A DNA stretch of 23,105 nt, taken from positions 1-23,105 of the IMG/VR virus record IMGVR_UViG_3300025647_000291. One strand, written 5' to 3'. Positions within the stretch are counted from its first letter, which is position 1. Every line of letters begins with the position of its first letter. The position numbers were made by a program, and so were the translations under genes. The notes beneath the pieces were generated by a model. The model did not search any database. It worked only from the letters and a program-made list of their open reading frames with translations, and had not been told where the DNA came from. The stretch is from a virus. Of this stretch, positions 6,231 through 12,232 are shown one piece after another.

Positions 6231-6257
6231 AAAAAAAATGAGATATTTTAAAATCTC
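6231..6257 (-). terminator. Intrinsic terminator after the zinc-knuckle gene
   Basis: On the minus strand GAGAT (6257-6253) pairs with ATCTC (6244-6240) and is followed by eight T (6238-6231). The TAA stop of the gene lies in the loop. The stem is short, so strength is uncertain, but a promoter-like motif follows directly. Confidence 0.55.
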
Positions 6258-6586
6258 CTAGCTATTGGTATAGCTTCGTCTGATCCTAAGATAGTTGATT
6301 CTGTCTTAGGAGTTCTCCCGATTAGATCCAAGCTGTAACAATTCGTAGAGCAGTAATCTTCTTTCATATTGTTTATTTCTTCACCACAAATAATACACTC
6401 ACCTACATTCAAGCTATAAACAAACCACTCTTTACCATCTACCTTTGATTTTAGCTTTTTCTTGACATCAATATAAGCACCTACAATATCATATCGAATA
6501 CCTAGAAACTTTCCTGCATCTTGAAGATTCTTGAACTTTTTAAGCTCTTGGTTTGTACTTCTAAGTTTAACTGCTTTCTTATTCAT
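6248..6586 (-). CDS. NUMOD-like protein with four-Cys zinc knuckle (112 aa)
   Basis: Residues 12-60 (NQELKKFKNLQDAGKFLGI ... KEWFVYSL) follow the NUMOD/AP2-like pattern of a DNA-binding repeat: 'F-k-n-l-x-dAgkflgi' then 'gk-x-W-F-vy'. A zinc knuckle follows with Cys64, Cys67, Cys79 and Cys83 (CIICGEE ... YCSTNC). No nuclease core follows. It is related in plan, but not obviously in sequence, to the protein at 4092-4598. The start has AAGAAAGG 7 bases upstream. The gene lies between a long hairpin and its own terminator, so it may form its own unit. Confidence 0.6.
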   Translation of the reverse strand: MNKKAVKLRSTNQELKKFKNLQDAGKFLGIRYDIVGAYIDVKKKLKSKVDGKEWFVYSLNVGECIICGEEINNMKEDYCSTNCYSLDLIGRTPKTESTILGSDEAIPIARRF

Positions 6587-6604
6587 TTGATAACCTTTCT
6601 TTTA

Positions 6605-6660
6605 AAAAGTCCCCTCCCTAATGAAAGAATAGAGAAACGAAAGGCAGGGAGGGAACTTTT
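6605..6660 (-). ncRNA. Long stem-loop after dUTPase with a loop complementary to phage ribosome binding leaders
   Basis: Two 15-base arms (6605-6619 and 6646-6660) pair fully in the minus-strand RNA, with one U-G pair. The 26-base loop contains GCCTTTCGTT. That loop sequence is the exact complement of AACGAAAGGC, the ribosome binding leader of the helicase-methyltransferase gene (11619-11610) and the ERF gene (14589-14580). The stem begins just after the dUTPase stop and could act simply as a terminator or mRNA-stabilising hairpin. A regulatory role in trans is inference. Confidence 0.5.
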
Positions 6661-6663
6661 ATT

Positions 6664-7086
6664 TTAGTTTGTAGATCCTAGACCGCCCGATCTATCAATA
6701 TCAACTACAAAACCATCTATAATATCGTGTAGCTTATGAGCTACAAGCTGTCCTATTCTTTCACCTTTTAATATAGAATAATCTCTATTAGGAGTTGCTA
6801 TAAATTTTATTTCATCTCGATAATCTGCGTCTATAACTCCAACTCCTGTGATTCCTAGCTTATACCTAAAGCTCGATCTTGGGTGTAAATAGAGAACATA
6901 ATCCTCAGGAGCATCGCCTATCTTTACTCCTGTTGGAATTAAATAAGTCTCTCCCTTTTTCATATCTAGATCAATAGCAGATTTAATATCAAATCCTGCA
7001 CTGCTCTTGGTTTGCTTAGTTGGTATAAATTCATCTGATTCAGCGATGAATCTAAACATTATCCTATTATCGTTTATTCTAGCCAT
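6664..7086 (-). CDS. dut: dUTP diphosphatase (trimeric dUTPase)
   Basis: The enzyme hydrolyses dUTP to dUMP and pyrophosphate, keeping uracil out of phage DNA. All five family motifs are present in the 140-aa protein. Motif 1 is SAGFDIKS, motif 2 HPRSSF, motif 3 GVIDADYRDEI with the catalytic Asp, motif 4 ERIGQL, and motif 5 DRSGGLGSTN near the C-terminus. I start it at ATG 7086, which has GGGAAAG just upstream. The frame stays open to 7137, but that extension is merely the end of the upstream gene read in another frame. It overlaps that gene by 8 bases. Confidence 0.95.
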   Translation of the reverse strand: MARINDNRIMFRFIAESDEFIPTKQTKSSAGFDIKSAIDLDMKKGETYLIPTGVKIGDAPEDYVLYLHPRSSFRYKLGITGVGVIDADYRDEIKFIATPNRDYSILKGERIGQLVAHKLHDIIDGFVVDIDRSGGLGSTN

Positions 7087-7501
7087 TTTCTTTCCCTCTG
7101 TAATAGCTCGTATATGGGATTTCTTCGCCCGTCTCATATAGATAGTAAAGTCTGCACTCTTGAATAAATAAATCGTATTCGGATTTATTTAAGTCCCTAG
7201 TATCTTTGATGACCTCAAAAATTTCTCCTGTGATCTCACAAACGACCTCTTGTCTGAGAAACTTTTGTTTTAGGATAGCCTTTACAATAGAATGGTGAAA
7301 AAAACCTCTAACCTCTCTCCACAGCTCTTGAAAATGCTTGACTACAACCCCGTTCAGATACCGCCTTTGAGCATCTGAGTGTTTCATAGGTAACTGCTCT
7401 AATGTCATTAATACCTGAGAATCTTCAAACTTGCTAAATGCCTGATATAAAACCTGATCTATTACAGGATAGCCATTTCTAAAACTTACTTCTATTTGCA
7501 T
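7079..7501 (-). CDS. Phage recombination-type protein, NinB/ORF-like (140 aa)
   Basis: The region KHSDAQRRYLNGVVVKHFQE (about residues 40-59), the spaced His in FFHHSIVKAILKQKFL, and the end SEYDLFIQECRLYYLYETGE-EIP follow a common phage protein plan. That plan is 'S-x-x-Q-N/R-R-Y-x-x-G-V...H-x-x-L-K-x-x-F-L...e-f-x-x-Y-i...G-x-x-I-P'. Members are annotated as NinB-like or Orf-like recombination proteins that help load annealing proteins on SSB-coated DNA. The match is to the general pattern, so the exact family is uncertain. It sits between HNH and dUTPase genes with overlaps on both sides. Confidence 0.6.
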   Translation of the reverse strand: MQIEVSFRNGYPVIDQVLYQAFSKFEDSQVLMTLEQLPMKHSDAQRRYLNGVVVKHFQELWREVRGFFHHSIVKAILKQKFLRQEVVCEITGEIFEVIKDTRDLNKSEYDLFIQECRLYYLYETGEEIPYTSYYRGKENG

Positions 7502-7757
7502 CTTTGCCCTTCTTGATTAATTGTAGTTCTATTCGCATTTCTCTAGAATCTTTGCTGTGGGCTTTATCGTGACAATATCTGCATAAAGCGATTAAATTGC
7601 TATCTCTGTCATCTACCTTAGCCCCTGACATGCCCTTAAAAATTATGTGGTGGACATCAACCGCAGGAGCAAAACACCTTTCACAAATATGATGCTCCAT
7701 TCTATACTTTTTGTAGTTTGCAGGATCTCTATAAGTCTTATTTTTTGGTAACAGCAT
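7479..7757 (-). CDS. HNH endonuclease, 92 aa
   Basis: This is a minimal HNH nuclease. CERC (Cys25, Cys28) and CRYCH (Cys59, Cys62, His63) form the structural zinc site. DVHHI (His36-His37), Asn54 in DSNLIALC and the final His67 form the metal-dependent cleavage site. The D-R-D-S-N-L-I spacing is typical of phage HNH proteins of this size. It could be a free-standing homing nuclease or a replication/recombination accessory. Unlike most HNH genes beside terminase, it sits in the replication block. It overlaps the NinB-like gene by 23 bases. Confidence 0.85.
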   Translation of the reverse strand: MLLPKNKTYRDPANYKKYRMEHHICERCFAPAVDVHHIIFKGMSGAKVDDRDSNLIALCRYCHDKAHSKDSREMRIELQLIKKGKDANRSKF

Positions 7758-7896
7758 CTAACTCTCTCAAATATTTCAATCGTTCAATCTCTAGCTCTAG
7801 AGCTTCTAGGTTTTCGCTAAAATCTCTTTTTCCTGAGAAATAAAGCTCCATCGCTAGTCTTTGGATTCTAGACTCTGATAATATTACTGATTTCAT
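7738..7896 (-). CDS. Small coiled-coil protein (52 aa)
   Basis: The ATG at 7896 overlaps the stop of the 178-aa gene (ATGA). The peptide has a polar start (MKSVILSESRIQRLAMEL) and a long heptad-like C-terminal helix (NLEALELEIERLKYLREL). It overlaps the HNH gene by 20 bases. No family is recognised; continuous coupling and composition support it. Confidence 0.55.
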   Translation of the reverse strand: MKSVILSESRIQRLAMELYFSGKRDFSENLEALELEIERLKYLRELDAVTKK

Positions 7897-8429
7897 ATAT
7901 CACCCTCATATTTATCGTTTTTACTATAACCTCTTGCTAAAAGCTCGTTAGTAATTCTAGTTGCTTCCTGTATCTGAGCTTTTGACTGATCTAAAAAACT
8001 CTGTTCCCAAGCTTGCTTGTTAGTTTTTCCTTTGATGAATAAACCTAGATATTTCTCTAGCACCTTCATTCTTACAGAGCAATACAGAGGAAAAGCCACA
8101 TCATCACTAGGTAACTGCTTCGGTTTTTCTGCTTCTCTTAGGCTAAACATCTTGCTTTGATACTCTGAACTCTCAAAGGTCTGCACTAGGGAACGATAAG
8201 AAAGCTTTTTAGCGTGTCTTATGGTTAGCCCTATACAAAGCTCTAGAGATGAATAATTAACACTAGGAAGGCTCCTAACAAGCTCAGAAGCGATGCTGTA
8301 AGCCATATTCTTGACCTCTTCATCTACAATATCTTTCAACCTGCCTTCTCTTGCATATTCTTCTAGTATTTCTCTGTATAGAAGCTCGCTGAATTTTACA
8401 ATCTTATCCAATTTGCTTGCCTTTCTCAT
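7893..8429 (-). CDS. Helical protein next to the replication initiator (178 aa), possible helicase-loader position
   Basis: No family is recognised. The protein looks almost wholly alpha-helical, with DEEVKNMAYSIASELVRSL, LELCIGLTIRHAKKL and a C-terminal EATRITNELLARGYSK. It follows the initiator directly and overlaps it by 26 bases. In lambda-like phages that slot holds the helicase loader (P), but no loader motif is visible, so this is position only. The start is uncertain: ATG 8429 lacks a ribosome binding site, while TTG 8411 has GAAAGG 8 bases upstream, matching the pattern of neighbouring genes. Confidence 0.6.
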   Translation of the reverse strand: MRKASKLDKIVKFSELLYREILEEYAREGRLKDIVDEEVKNMAYSIASELVRSLPSVNYSSLELCIGLTIRHAKKLSYRSLVQTFESSEYQSKMFSLREAEKPKQLPSDDVAFPLYCSVRMKVLEKYLGLFIKGKTNKQAWEQSFLDQSKAQIQEATRITNELLARGYSKNDKYEGDI

Positions 8430-9267
8430 CTATCAGATTCAAGCCCTGTGACATTCTAGCTCGTTTTAGAATATCTAAGCCTGATTCTGATAGTTTTCTA
8501 TCCTGTTCTCTGAAACTTAAATTATTTGCTTTATTTGGCTTCCAATAATTAAACCAAGTATTCAACTGACCACCCACTGAAAAAGTATAAGCTCCCTTTC
8601 TAGTGAAAGTATCCTGAAACTTTGTTATACCGAAGTCATCTTCTAAGATCATCTGCTCATAGAAATATTTTAAAAATTCATCAGGGTACTTATTAGGATT
8701 ATTCTCTTTAAACCTTCTCATAGAGGTTTTGAGATACTCTATCTGTTTTTCATTATCACCTACTAGAGATTTAAAAAACTTCTTTCTATCGAGATGGACG
8801 GAAGGCTTTGCCTTCTCTTTCATATTGTTATTTCTTTTATTTACATTCATCTCTTTAGTGTCGATCTCACGGACTAGGGGAGGTCTGTCTGACGGACTAG
8901 GTAGGTCGATCTTACGGACTAGGTCTTTAGGTGGTACGCCTGACAGACTAGGTATATTCGGCTCTAAAAATGTATATTGATTTACATTATTGTTTGTGTT
9001 AGTTTCTTTAGTTCTTTGAATATGAATTAGCTGTTTTTCTTCTAATGATTTTAATGATTTGATCAATCTGTCTTTGCTTATATCTATTTCTTGTCTAAGT
9101 CTATTTAGACTCGGGAAACATTCTTTTGTATTGTAATTCATATACCGCATAAGATTACAATAAACTGCTAAATCATAAACATTAAGATTAAGAACGACCA
9201 CATTCTTCACTTGAATAAAGTCATCTTTAATGTTGCTTAGTACCTTAAATTTTTCGGAAATTTTCAT
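8404..9267 (-). CDS. Replication initiator with N-terminal winged helix (lambda O-like layout), 287 aa
   Basis: Residues about 20-100 form a winged helix-turn-helix: LNVYDLAVYCNLMRYMN, CFPSLNRLRQEIDISKDRL as the turn and recognition helix, then SLKSLEEKQLIHIQR and a wing. This is the domain used by phage O-type initiators to bind ori. A low-complexity linker rich in Pro, Ser and Lys (about 105-165) follows, then a conserved-looking C-terminal domain (PDEFLKYFYEQMILEDDF; FNYWKPNKAN). The linker DNA holds four direct repeats, as lambda ori lies inside O. The start is ATG 9267 with GGAG six bases upstream; ATG 9279 and TTG 9306 lie inside the structured leader and lack a site. Confidence 0.75.
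   Translation of the reverse strand: MKISEKFKVLSNIKDDFIQVKNVVVLNLNVYDLAVYCNLMRYMNYNTKECFPSLNRLRQEIDISKDRLIKSLKSLEEKQLIHIQRTKETNTNNNVNQYTFLEPNIPSLSGVPPKDLVRKIDLPSPSDRPPLVREIDTKEMNVNKRNNNMKEKAKPSVHLDRKKFFKSLVGDNEKQIEYLKTSMRRFKENNPNKYPDEFLKYFYEQMILEDDFGITKFQDTFTRKGAYTFSVGGQLNTWFNYWKPNKANNLSFREQDRKLSESGLDILKRARMSQGLNLIDEKGKQIG
8860..8953 (-). repeat. Four iteron-like 20-bp direct repeats inside the initiator gene, candidate replication origin
   Basis: Units begin at 8860, 8883, 8905 and 8934 (spacing 23, 22 and 29 bases). They share the pattern GTC-G-TCT-n-ACGGACTAGG-t; the ACGGACTAGG core is identical in three units and reads ACAGACTAGG in the fourth. Both flanks (8820-8860 and 8955-9010) are AT-rich. 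Spacing near two helical turns on one face, plus position in the linker of an O-like initiator, is the lambda-type ori layout. Confidence 0.65.
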
Positions 9268-9277
9268 AAAAAACTCC

Positions 9278-9367
9278 ATCGGGTGGCTAGGGGGAGCGTC
9301 CAACAAGAACCCCTAGCCTTAAAGCATATGCTAACCCGATAGATAAATTCGTAGAGTTTGGACGCTC
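9278..9367 (-). ncRNA. Pseudoknotted leader in front of the replication initiator
   Basis: Three perfect inverted repeats interleave. B pairs 9294-9303 with 9358-9367 (GAGCGTCCAA, 10 bp). A pairs 9285-9293 with 9310-9318 (GGCTAGGGG, 9 bp). C pairs 9278-9284 with 9334-9340 (ATCGGGT, 7 bp). A palindrome AGCATATGCT sits at 9323-9332. One B strand lies in the loop of hairpin A, so A and B form a pseudoknot. On one side the arms C, A and B adjoin with no free base. Arm C ends directly at the GGAG ribosome binding site. It may be a regulatory RNA, or DNA structure for replication. Confidence 0.7.
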
Positions 9368-9389
9368 TCTCATTAAAAAAGATAGTATT

Positions 9390-11603
9390 TTACACAGAAA
9401 ATAGGTCTATCTTAGTGTCAAGATCTAAAATAGTGTCAGAGTGATTCTGCTTATTTATGGCAAAATAGCTTTCTTTTAGTTCGATTGATATTGATTTTCT
9501 ACCCATCTTTAAAGCCTGACAACCCTCTGATCCGATACCACCAAATGGACTCAGAACCGTTTCACCTTCATTGCTGTATAAATGTAAAATTCTTTCGATT
9601 GTGTCGAGCTGTAAAGGGCAAATATGCTTTTCATCATTACCATCTCTTGCACTTCTGTAATTCAGTGTTCTTTTGTAGTCAACATCCATCCAAACAGGTG
9701 ATGCGTATTTTTGCCAAAGATCAACAGGAAGATAATCAGGCTTTGAGCTGTCTTTGTCTTGGTGTGTAATTGGCACTTCATTATCCCCTTCATTTCTAAA
9801 AAACAAAATATAATCAGGAATACCAACTCGACTCATGCTACTGTCTTTTTTAATGGTCTTATGAAGTAATCCTAGAGCCTTTGTTCTTTGCATCTCGGTC
9901 ACGGGATTCTTCCATATTGTTGTTCTAGCATGATAGATAAAACCCTCAGATGTAAACCAATCAACTAGCATACCTGAAAAGTCCCTCAAACCAATATATC
10001 CCTCTTTACCTTTCTGAATAGGCAAATCCATACAGTGAATGGCACATATTCTACCGCTCTTTAAAACTCTCTTTAATTCAGGGATCAGATATTTAAAATG
10101 TTGCTCAAATTGCTCATAATCTCTAACATTGCCCATGTCTTCCTTTTTATCTGAATAAACATAAAGCTCCGCAAATGGAGGACTAAATACTACAATATCT
10201 GCCGCATTATCTTCTATTTTCTTAATCTCCTGAACGCAGTCTCCGTTTAGCAAGTGGTATTTTTCTGTTTTAACTTCTCTAGATTCAATCATAAAGTTGC
10301 TCTTTCCTAGCTTAAAATTTTCATTTGACGAATATAAAGACATGTTTCTAATCATCTCTTTATGCTTTTTTTCTTTTTCAAGAATTGACGATCTAACATT
10401 TTTTTGAGACATTGGCACTAAGATATGGACTTTTACTTTCTCCTTTTGCCCAAATCTATAACACCTTCTAACTGCTTGATAAAATGCTTCAAACTTGAAA
10501 TCGTAGGAAGTAAAAACCATGTTATGGCATTGTTGGTAATTCATCCCAAAACTAGCAATTGATGTCTTTGTAATTAAATTATCAAAGTCCTCATTAGCAA
10601 ATCCATTGAGATTCTGAGCTTTAACAATAGGAGAGTCACTTCCTTGGACATTTTTTGAATCTGAAATAACCTTATTCAGCTCATCGGCTTCATCGTTCTT
10701 AAGCGTCCATATAATGGTTTGACCTTCGTGCTCATTAACTATTTCTAGGGTTTTAGCTATTCTCTCCGAGAAAGATTTTTTTAAGTCTCTATGTAGATCA
10801 GTTGCACTAACTGCAGTCTCACCAAACAAATCACCCGAATCATTATCAAACTCTATTAAGTGCTCAATGTACTCAATCTCAGGTAAGTCATATCCTTCCA
10901 TTTCAAAGCCTAGAGTTTTTGGATTATCGACAGAAATAGAGAATGAACATATAAATTTCCAAAAGTCATCTTGAGCGTGTTTTCGTAGTCTCCATTTTGA
11001 AGTTTCACCACCATCATGAACAAAGAACATGGCAAGCATTTCTAAATAGCTCATAGCACCTAAAAACTCCGAATGATTACCAAGCTCCATATGATCATTA
11101 GGAGATGGAGTGGCAGTACAGCATAGCTTATATCTATGACTCTTAAAGCTATCTATTAGCTTTGTAGATGTAGCCCCACCTCTGCCCTTCAAAATGGAAG
11201 ATTCATCTAAAACAACTCCGCAGAATTGAGAAACATCAACATTATCGAGCTGATCGTAGTTAGTAATAAATACACCCTGACCAAAAACTTCAGATTCTAG
11301 CTTCTCAATATTAATTCCAAATTTTGAACCTTCATTAATTGTTTGCTGTAAAATAGCTAAAGGGCATAAAATCAAAACAGGCTTGCTTTCATGTTTAGAG
11401 ACCTGATACGCCCATTCTAATTGCATTAGAGTTTTACCTAGACCGCAGTCAGCAAATACAGCATATCTGCCATTAAGAAGTGCTTTTTTTACTATATGCT
11501 TCTGAAAAGGAAACAGATTATCGTTTAACTTAGACTCTTCAACATCAAAGCCTGACGATATTACACTCTTTTCTTTTATTTTTAAGAACTCATTATAATC
11601 CAT
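9390..11603 (-). CDS. SNF2-type helicase fused to N4/N6-type DNA methyltransferase, 737 aa
   Basis: The N-terminal half is an SF2/SNF2 ATPase. Motif I is DCGLGKT (residues 52-58), motif II VLDESS (131-136), motif III CCTATPSPND (161-170), and motifs V-VI include SFGMNYQQC and QAVRRCYRFGQ (376-386). The C-terminal part is a DNA amino-methyltransferase. Motif IV is FSPPFAELY (473-481), a variant of (D/N/S)PP(Y/F), and motif I VLSPFGGIGSEG (683-694) comes near the end. IV before I is the beta-class order. Such fusions occur in other phages. The enzyme would track on DNA and methylate it. No partner nuclease is visible, so self-protection or genome marking is likely. Start ATG 11603 has CGAAAGG 7 bases upstream; a tRNA-like element lies in the leader. 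Confidence 0.9.
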   Translation of the reverse strand: MDYNEFLKIKEKSVISSGFDVEESKLNDNLFPFQKHIVKKALLNGRYAVFADCGLGKTLMQLEWAYQVSKHESKPVLILCPLAILQQTINEGSKFGINIEKLESEVFGQGVFITNYDQLDNVDVSQFCGVVLDESSILKGRGGATSTKLIDSFKSHRYKLCCTATPSPNDHMELGNHSEFLGAMSYLEMLAMFFVHDGGETSKWRLRKHAQDDFWKFICSFSISVDNPKTLGFEMEGYDLPEIEYIEHLIEFDNDSGDLFGETAVSATDLHRDLKKSFSERIAKTLEIVNEHEGQTIIWTLKNDEADELNKVISDSKNVQGSDSPIVKAQNLNGFANEDFDNLITKTSIASFGMNYQQCHNMVFTSYDFKFEAFYQAVRRCYRFGQKEKVKVHILVPMSQKNVRSSILEKEKKHKEMIRNMSLYSSNENFKLGKSNFMIESREVKTEKYHLLNGDCVQEIKKIEDNAADIVVFSPPFAELYVYSDKKEDMGNVRDYEQFEQHFKYLIPELKRVLKSGRICAIHCMDLPIQKGKEGYIGLRDFSGMLVDWFTSEGFIYHARTTIWKNPVTEMQRTKALGLLHKTIKKDSSMSRVGIPDYILFFRNEGDNEVPITHQDKDSSKPDYLPVDLWQKYASPVWMDVDYKRTLNYRSARDGNDEKHICPLQLDTIERILHLYSNEGETVLSPFGGIGSEGCQALKMGRKSISIELKESYFAINKQNHSDTILDLDTKIDLFSV

Positions 11604-11633
11604 TTTTTTGCCTTTCGTTGTATATTTGGATAA

Positions 11634-11686
11634 ACGATAGCTAGGAATTGAACCTAGTCATTTAGTTGAGTTACCAAACCTACCGC
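11634..11686 (-). ncRNA. 53-nt tRNA-like element lacking a D-arm
   Basis: A textbook T-arm is present: CTAGG, loop TTCAATT, CCTAG (11657-11641). Exactly where an acceptor stem should be, CTATCGT (11640-11634) pairs over 7 bp with GCGGTAG (11686-11680), including two G-U pairs. Between them is one hairpin, TTTGGT-AACTCA-ACTAAA (11678-11661). No D-arm fits, the middle loop is not a normal anticodon loop, and CCA is not directly encoded. It may be a degenerate tRNA, a tRNA mimic or a leader element. It lies 30 bases upstream of the helicase-methyltransferase start. Confidence 0.5.
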
Positions 11687-11717
11687 CACTACATAGCCTA
11701 AGTTAATTTAAAGGGTC

Positions 11718-11739
11718 TCAAGTTTTAAATATTTTCTGC
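11718..11739 (-). promoter_or_regulatory. 22-bp intergenic motif copy 4 (weak)
   Basis: It matches the core at 15 of 21 defined positions, mainly in the aatattttct half. It lies in the gap between the small gene ending at 11764 and the tRNA-like element, so it would drive the element and the helicase-methyltransferase gene. Apart from this and the tRNA-like element, nothing else is seen in 11604-11763. Confidence 0.25.
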
Positions 11740-11763
11740 TATGCGAGTTTCAATATGTAGTAA

Positions 11764-11886
11764 TTATTTTCTACCTAATTCAAATGTTTTTAGCATTCTT
11801 TTTAAATTCTTGGCTTCTCTAGGCTTCTTGTAATCTCTTACCCAAAAGCCACCAACTAGCTTGTAACTTTTACCCCAAAGTATCAT
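11764..11886 (-). CDS. Small basic hypothetical protein (40 aa)
   Basis: The ATG at 11886 overlaps the stop of the preceding 41-aa gene (ATGA). The peptide begins MILWGKSYKLVGGFWVRDYK and continues as a basic helix (EAKNLKRMLKTFELGRK). The 'W-V-R-D-Y-K-K-P-R-E-A' stretch could be a small nucleic-acid-binding fold, but no family is recognised. It forms a coupled pair with the gene before it. Confidence 0.5.
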   Translation of the reverse strand: MILWGKSYKLVGGFWVRDYKKPREAKNLKRMLKTFELGRK

Positions 11887-12008
11887 TTATAAAACCTCCC
11901 TAATAAACGACCTGTAAACTTATTTAATAATCTTTGAAAAATACGACCTTTTGCAATAGCTTGAACATCTCCAAGTATTCTAGCCATTAAGTAAAGAGTT
12001 GATCTCAT
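11883..12008 (-). CDS. Small basic Gly/Arg-rich protein (41 aa)
   Basis: The ATG at 12008 has AAAAGG 7 bases upstream and lies just after the terminator at 12022-12048. The peptide begins MRSTLYLMARILGDVQAIAK and ends with GRIFQRLLNKFTGRLLGRFYK. Repeated GR steps and alternating hydrophobic residues suggest an amphipathic basic helix. Short proteins of this look (an 'ARxxGDVxAxxKG' start and basic 'TGRLLGR' end) occur in many phages and mobile elements without known function. Family recall is weak. Confidence 0.5.
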   Translation of the reverse strand: MRSTLYLMARILGDVQAIAKGRIFQRLLNKFTGRLLGRFYK

Positions 12009-12021
12009 ATTGCAACCTTTT

Positions 12022-12048
12022 AAAAATGAGCTTCTTATTTAGAAGCTC
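12022..12048 (-). terminator. Intrinsic terminator after the 65-aa gene
   Basis: On the minus strand GAGCTTCT (12048-12041) pairs perfectly with AGAAGCTC (12035-12028) across a 5-base loop, then ATTTTT follows. The TAA stop of the gene is in the loop and stem. Confidence 0.75.
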
Positions 12049-12232
12049 TTCTAGAGGTGTAAGTGTTAAATACTATCTGATAAGCATTTTTCTGATTTTC
12101 GTTAGTTAAAAAACCCTCTGTTAGCCATAGAGCGTCTTGCACTTCGCTTAAGCTTAAGTTGTGTGCTTGGTATCTTAATTCGATAAAATCGTTAGCATTT
12201 TCAATAAGCTGTTCTAGTGTTTTCGTGTTCAT
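12035..12232 (-). CDS. Small hypothetical protein (65 aa)
   Basis: I start it at ATG 12232 (MNTKTLEQLIENANDFIEL). ACGAAAGG lies 7 bases upstream in a leader identical over 21 bases to that of the gene at 6171. The longer frame to 12262 would translate that ribosome binding site itself. The protein looks helical and acidic (LSLSEVQDALWLTEGFLTNE) with a basic end (TSRRASK). It is a single-gene unit between a promoter-like motif and a terminator. No family is recognised. Confidence 0.65.
   Translation of the reverse strand: MNTKTLEQLIENANDFIELRYQAHNLSLSEVQDALWLTEGFLTNENQKNAYQIVFNTYTSRRASK

Noticed and set aside
7087-7137. Extended N-terminus of dUTPase
   Set aside because: It lies in the end of the upstream gene; the internal ATG at 7086 has a ribosome binding site and gives normal length.
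8860-8953. CRISPR array
   Set aside because: Repeats are 20 bp with gaps of only 2-9 bases, lie inside a coding gene, and no cas gene is near.
8729-8980. Plus-strand open frame across the initiator gene (83 aa)
   Set aside because: It is the mirror of the initiator gene and its repeat array, has no ribosome binding site, and no other plus-strand gene is supported.
9278-9367. HDV-like, twister or other known self-cleaving ribozyme
   Set aside because: The strand order of the three helices differs from the HDV nested pseudoknot, and the conserved twister core bases are absent.
11634-11763. Full cloverleaf tRNA using upstream sequence
   Set aside because: No upstream 7-mer other than 11686-11680 pairs with the acceptor side, and no D-arm/anticodon-arm pair of normal size could be built.
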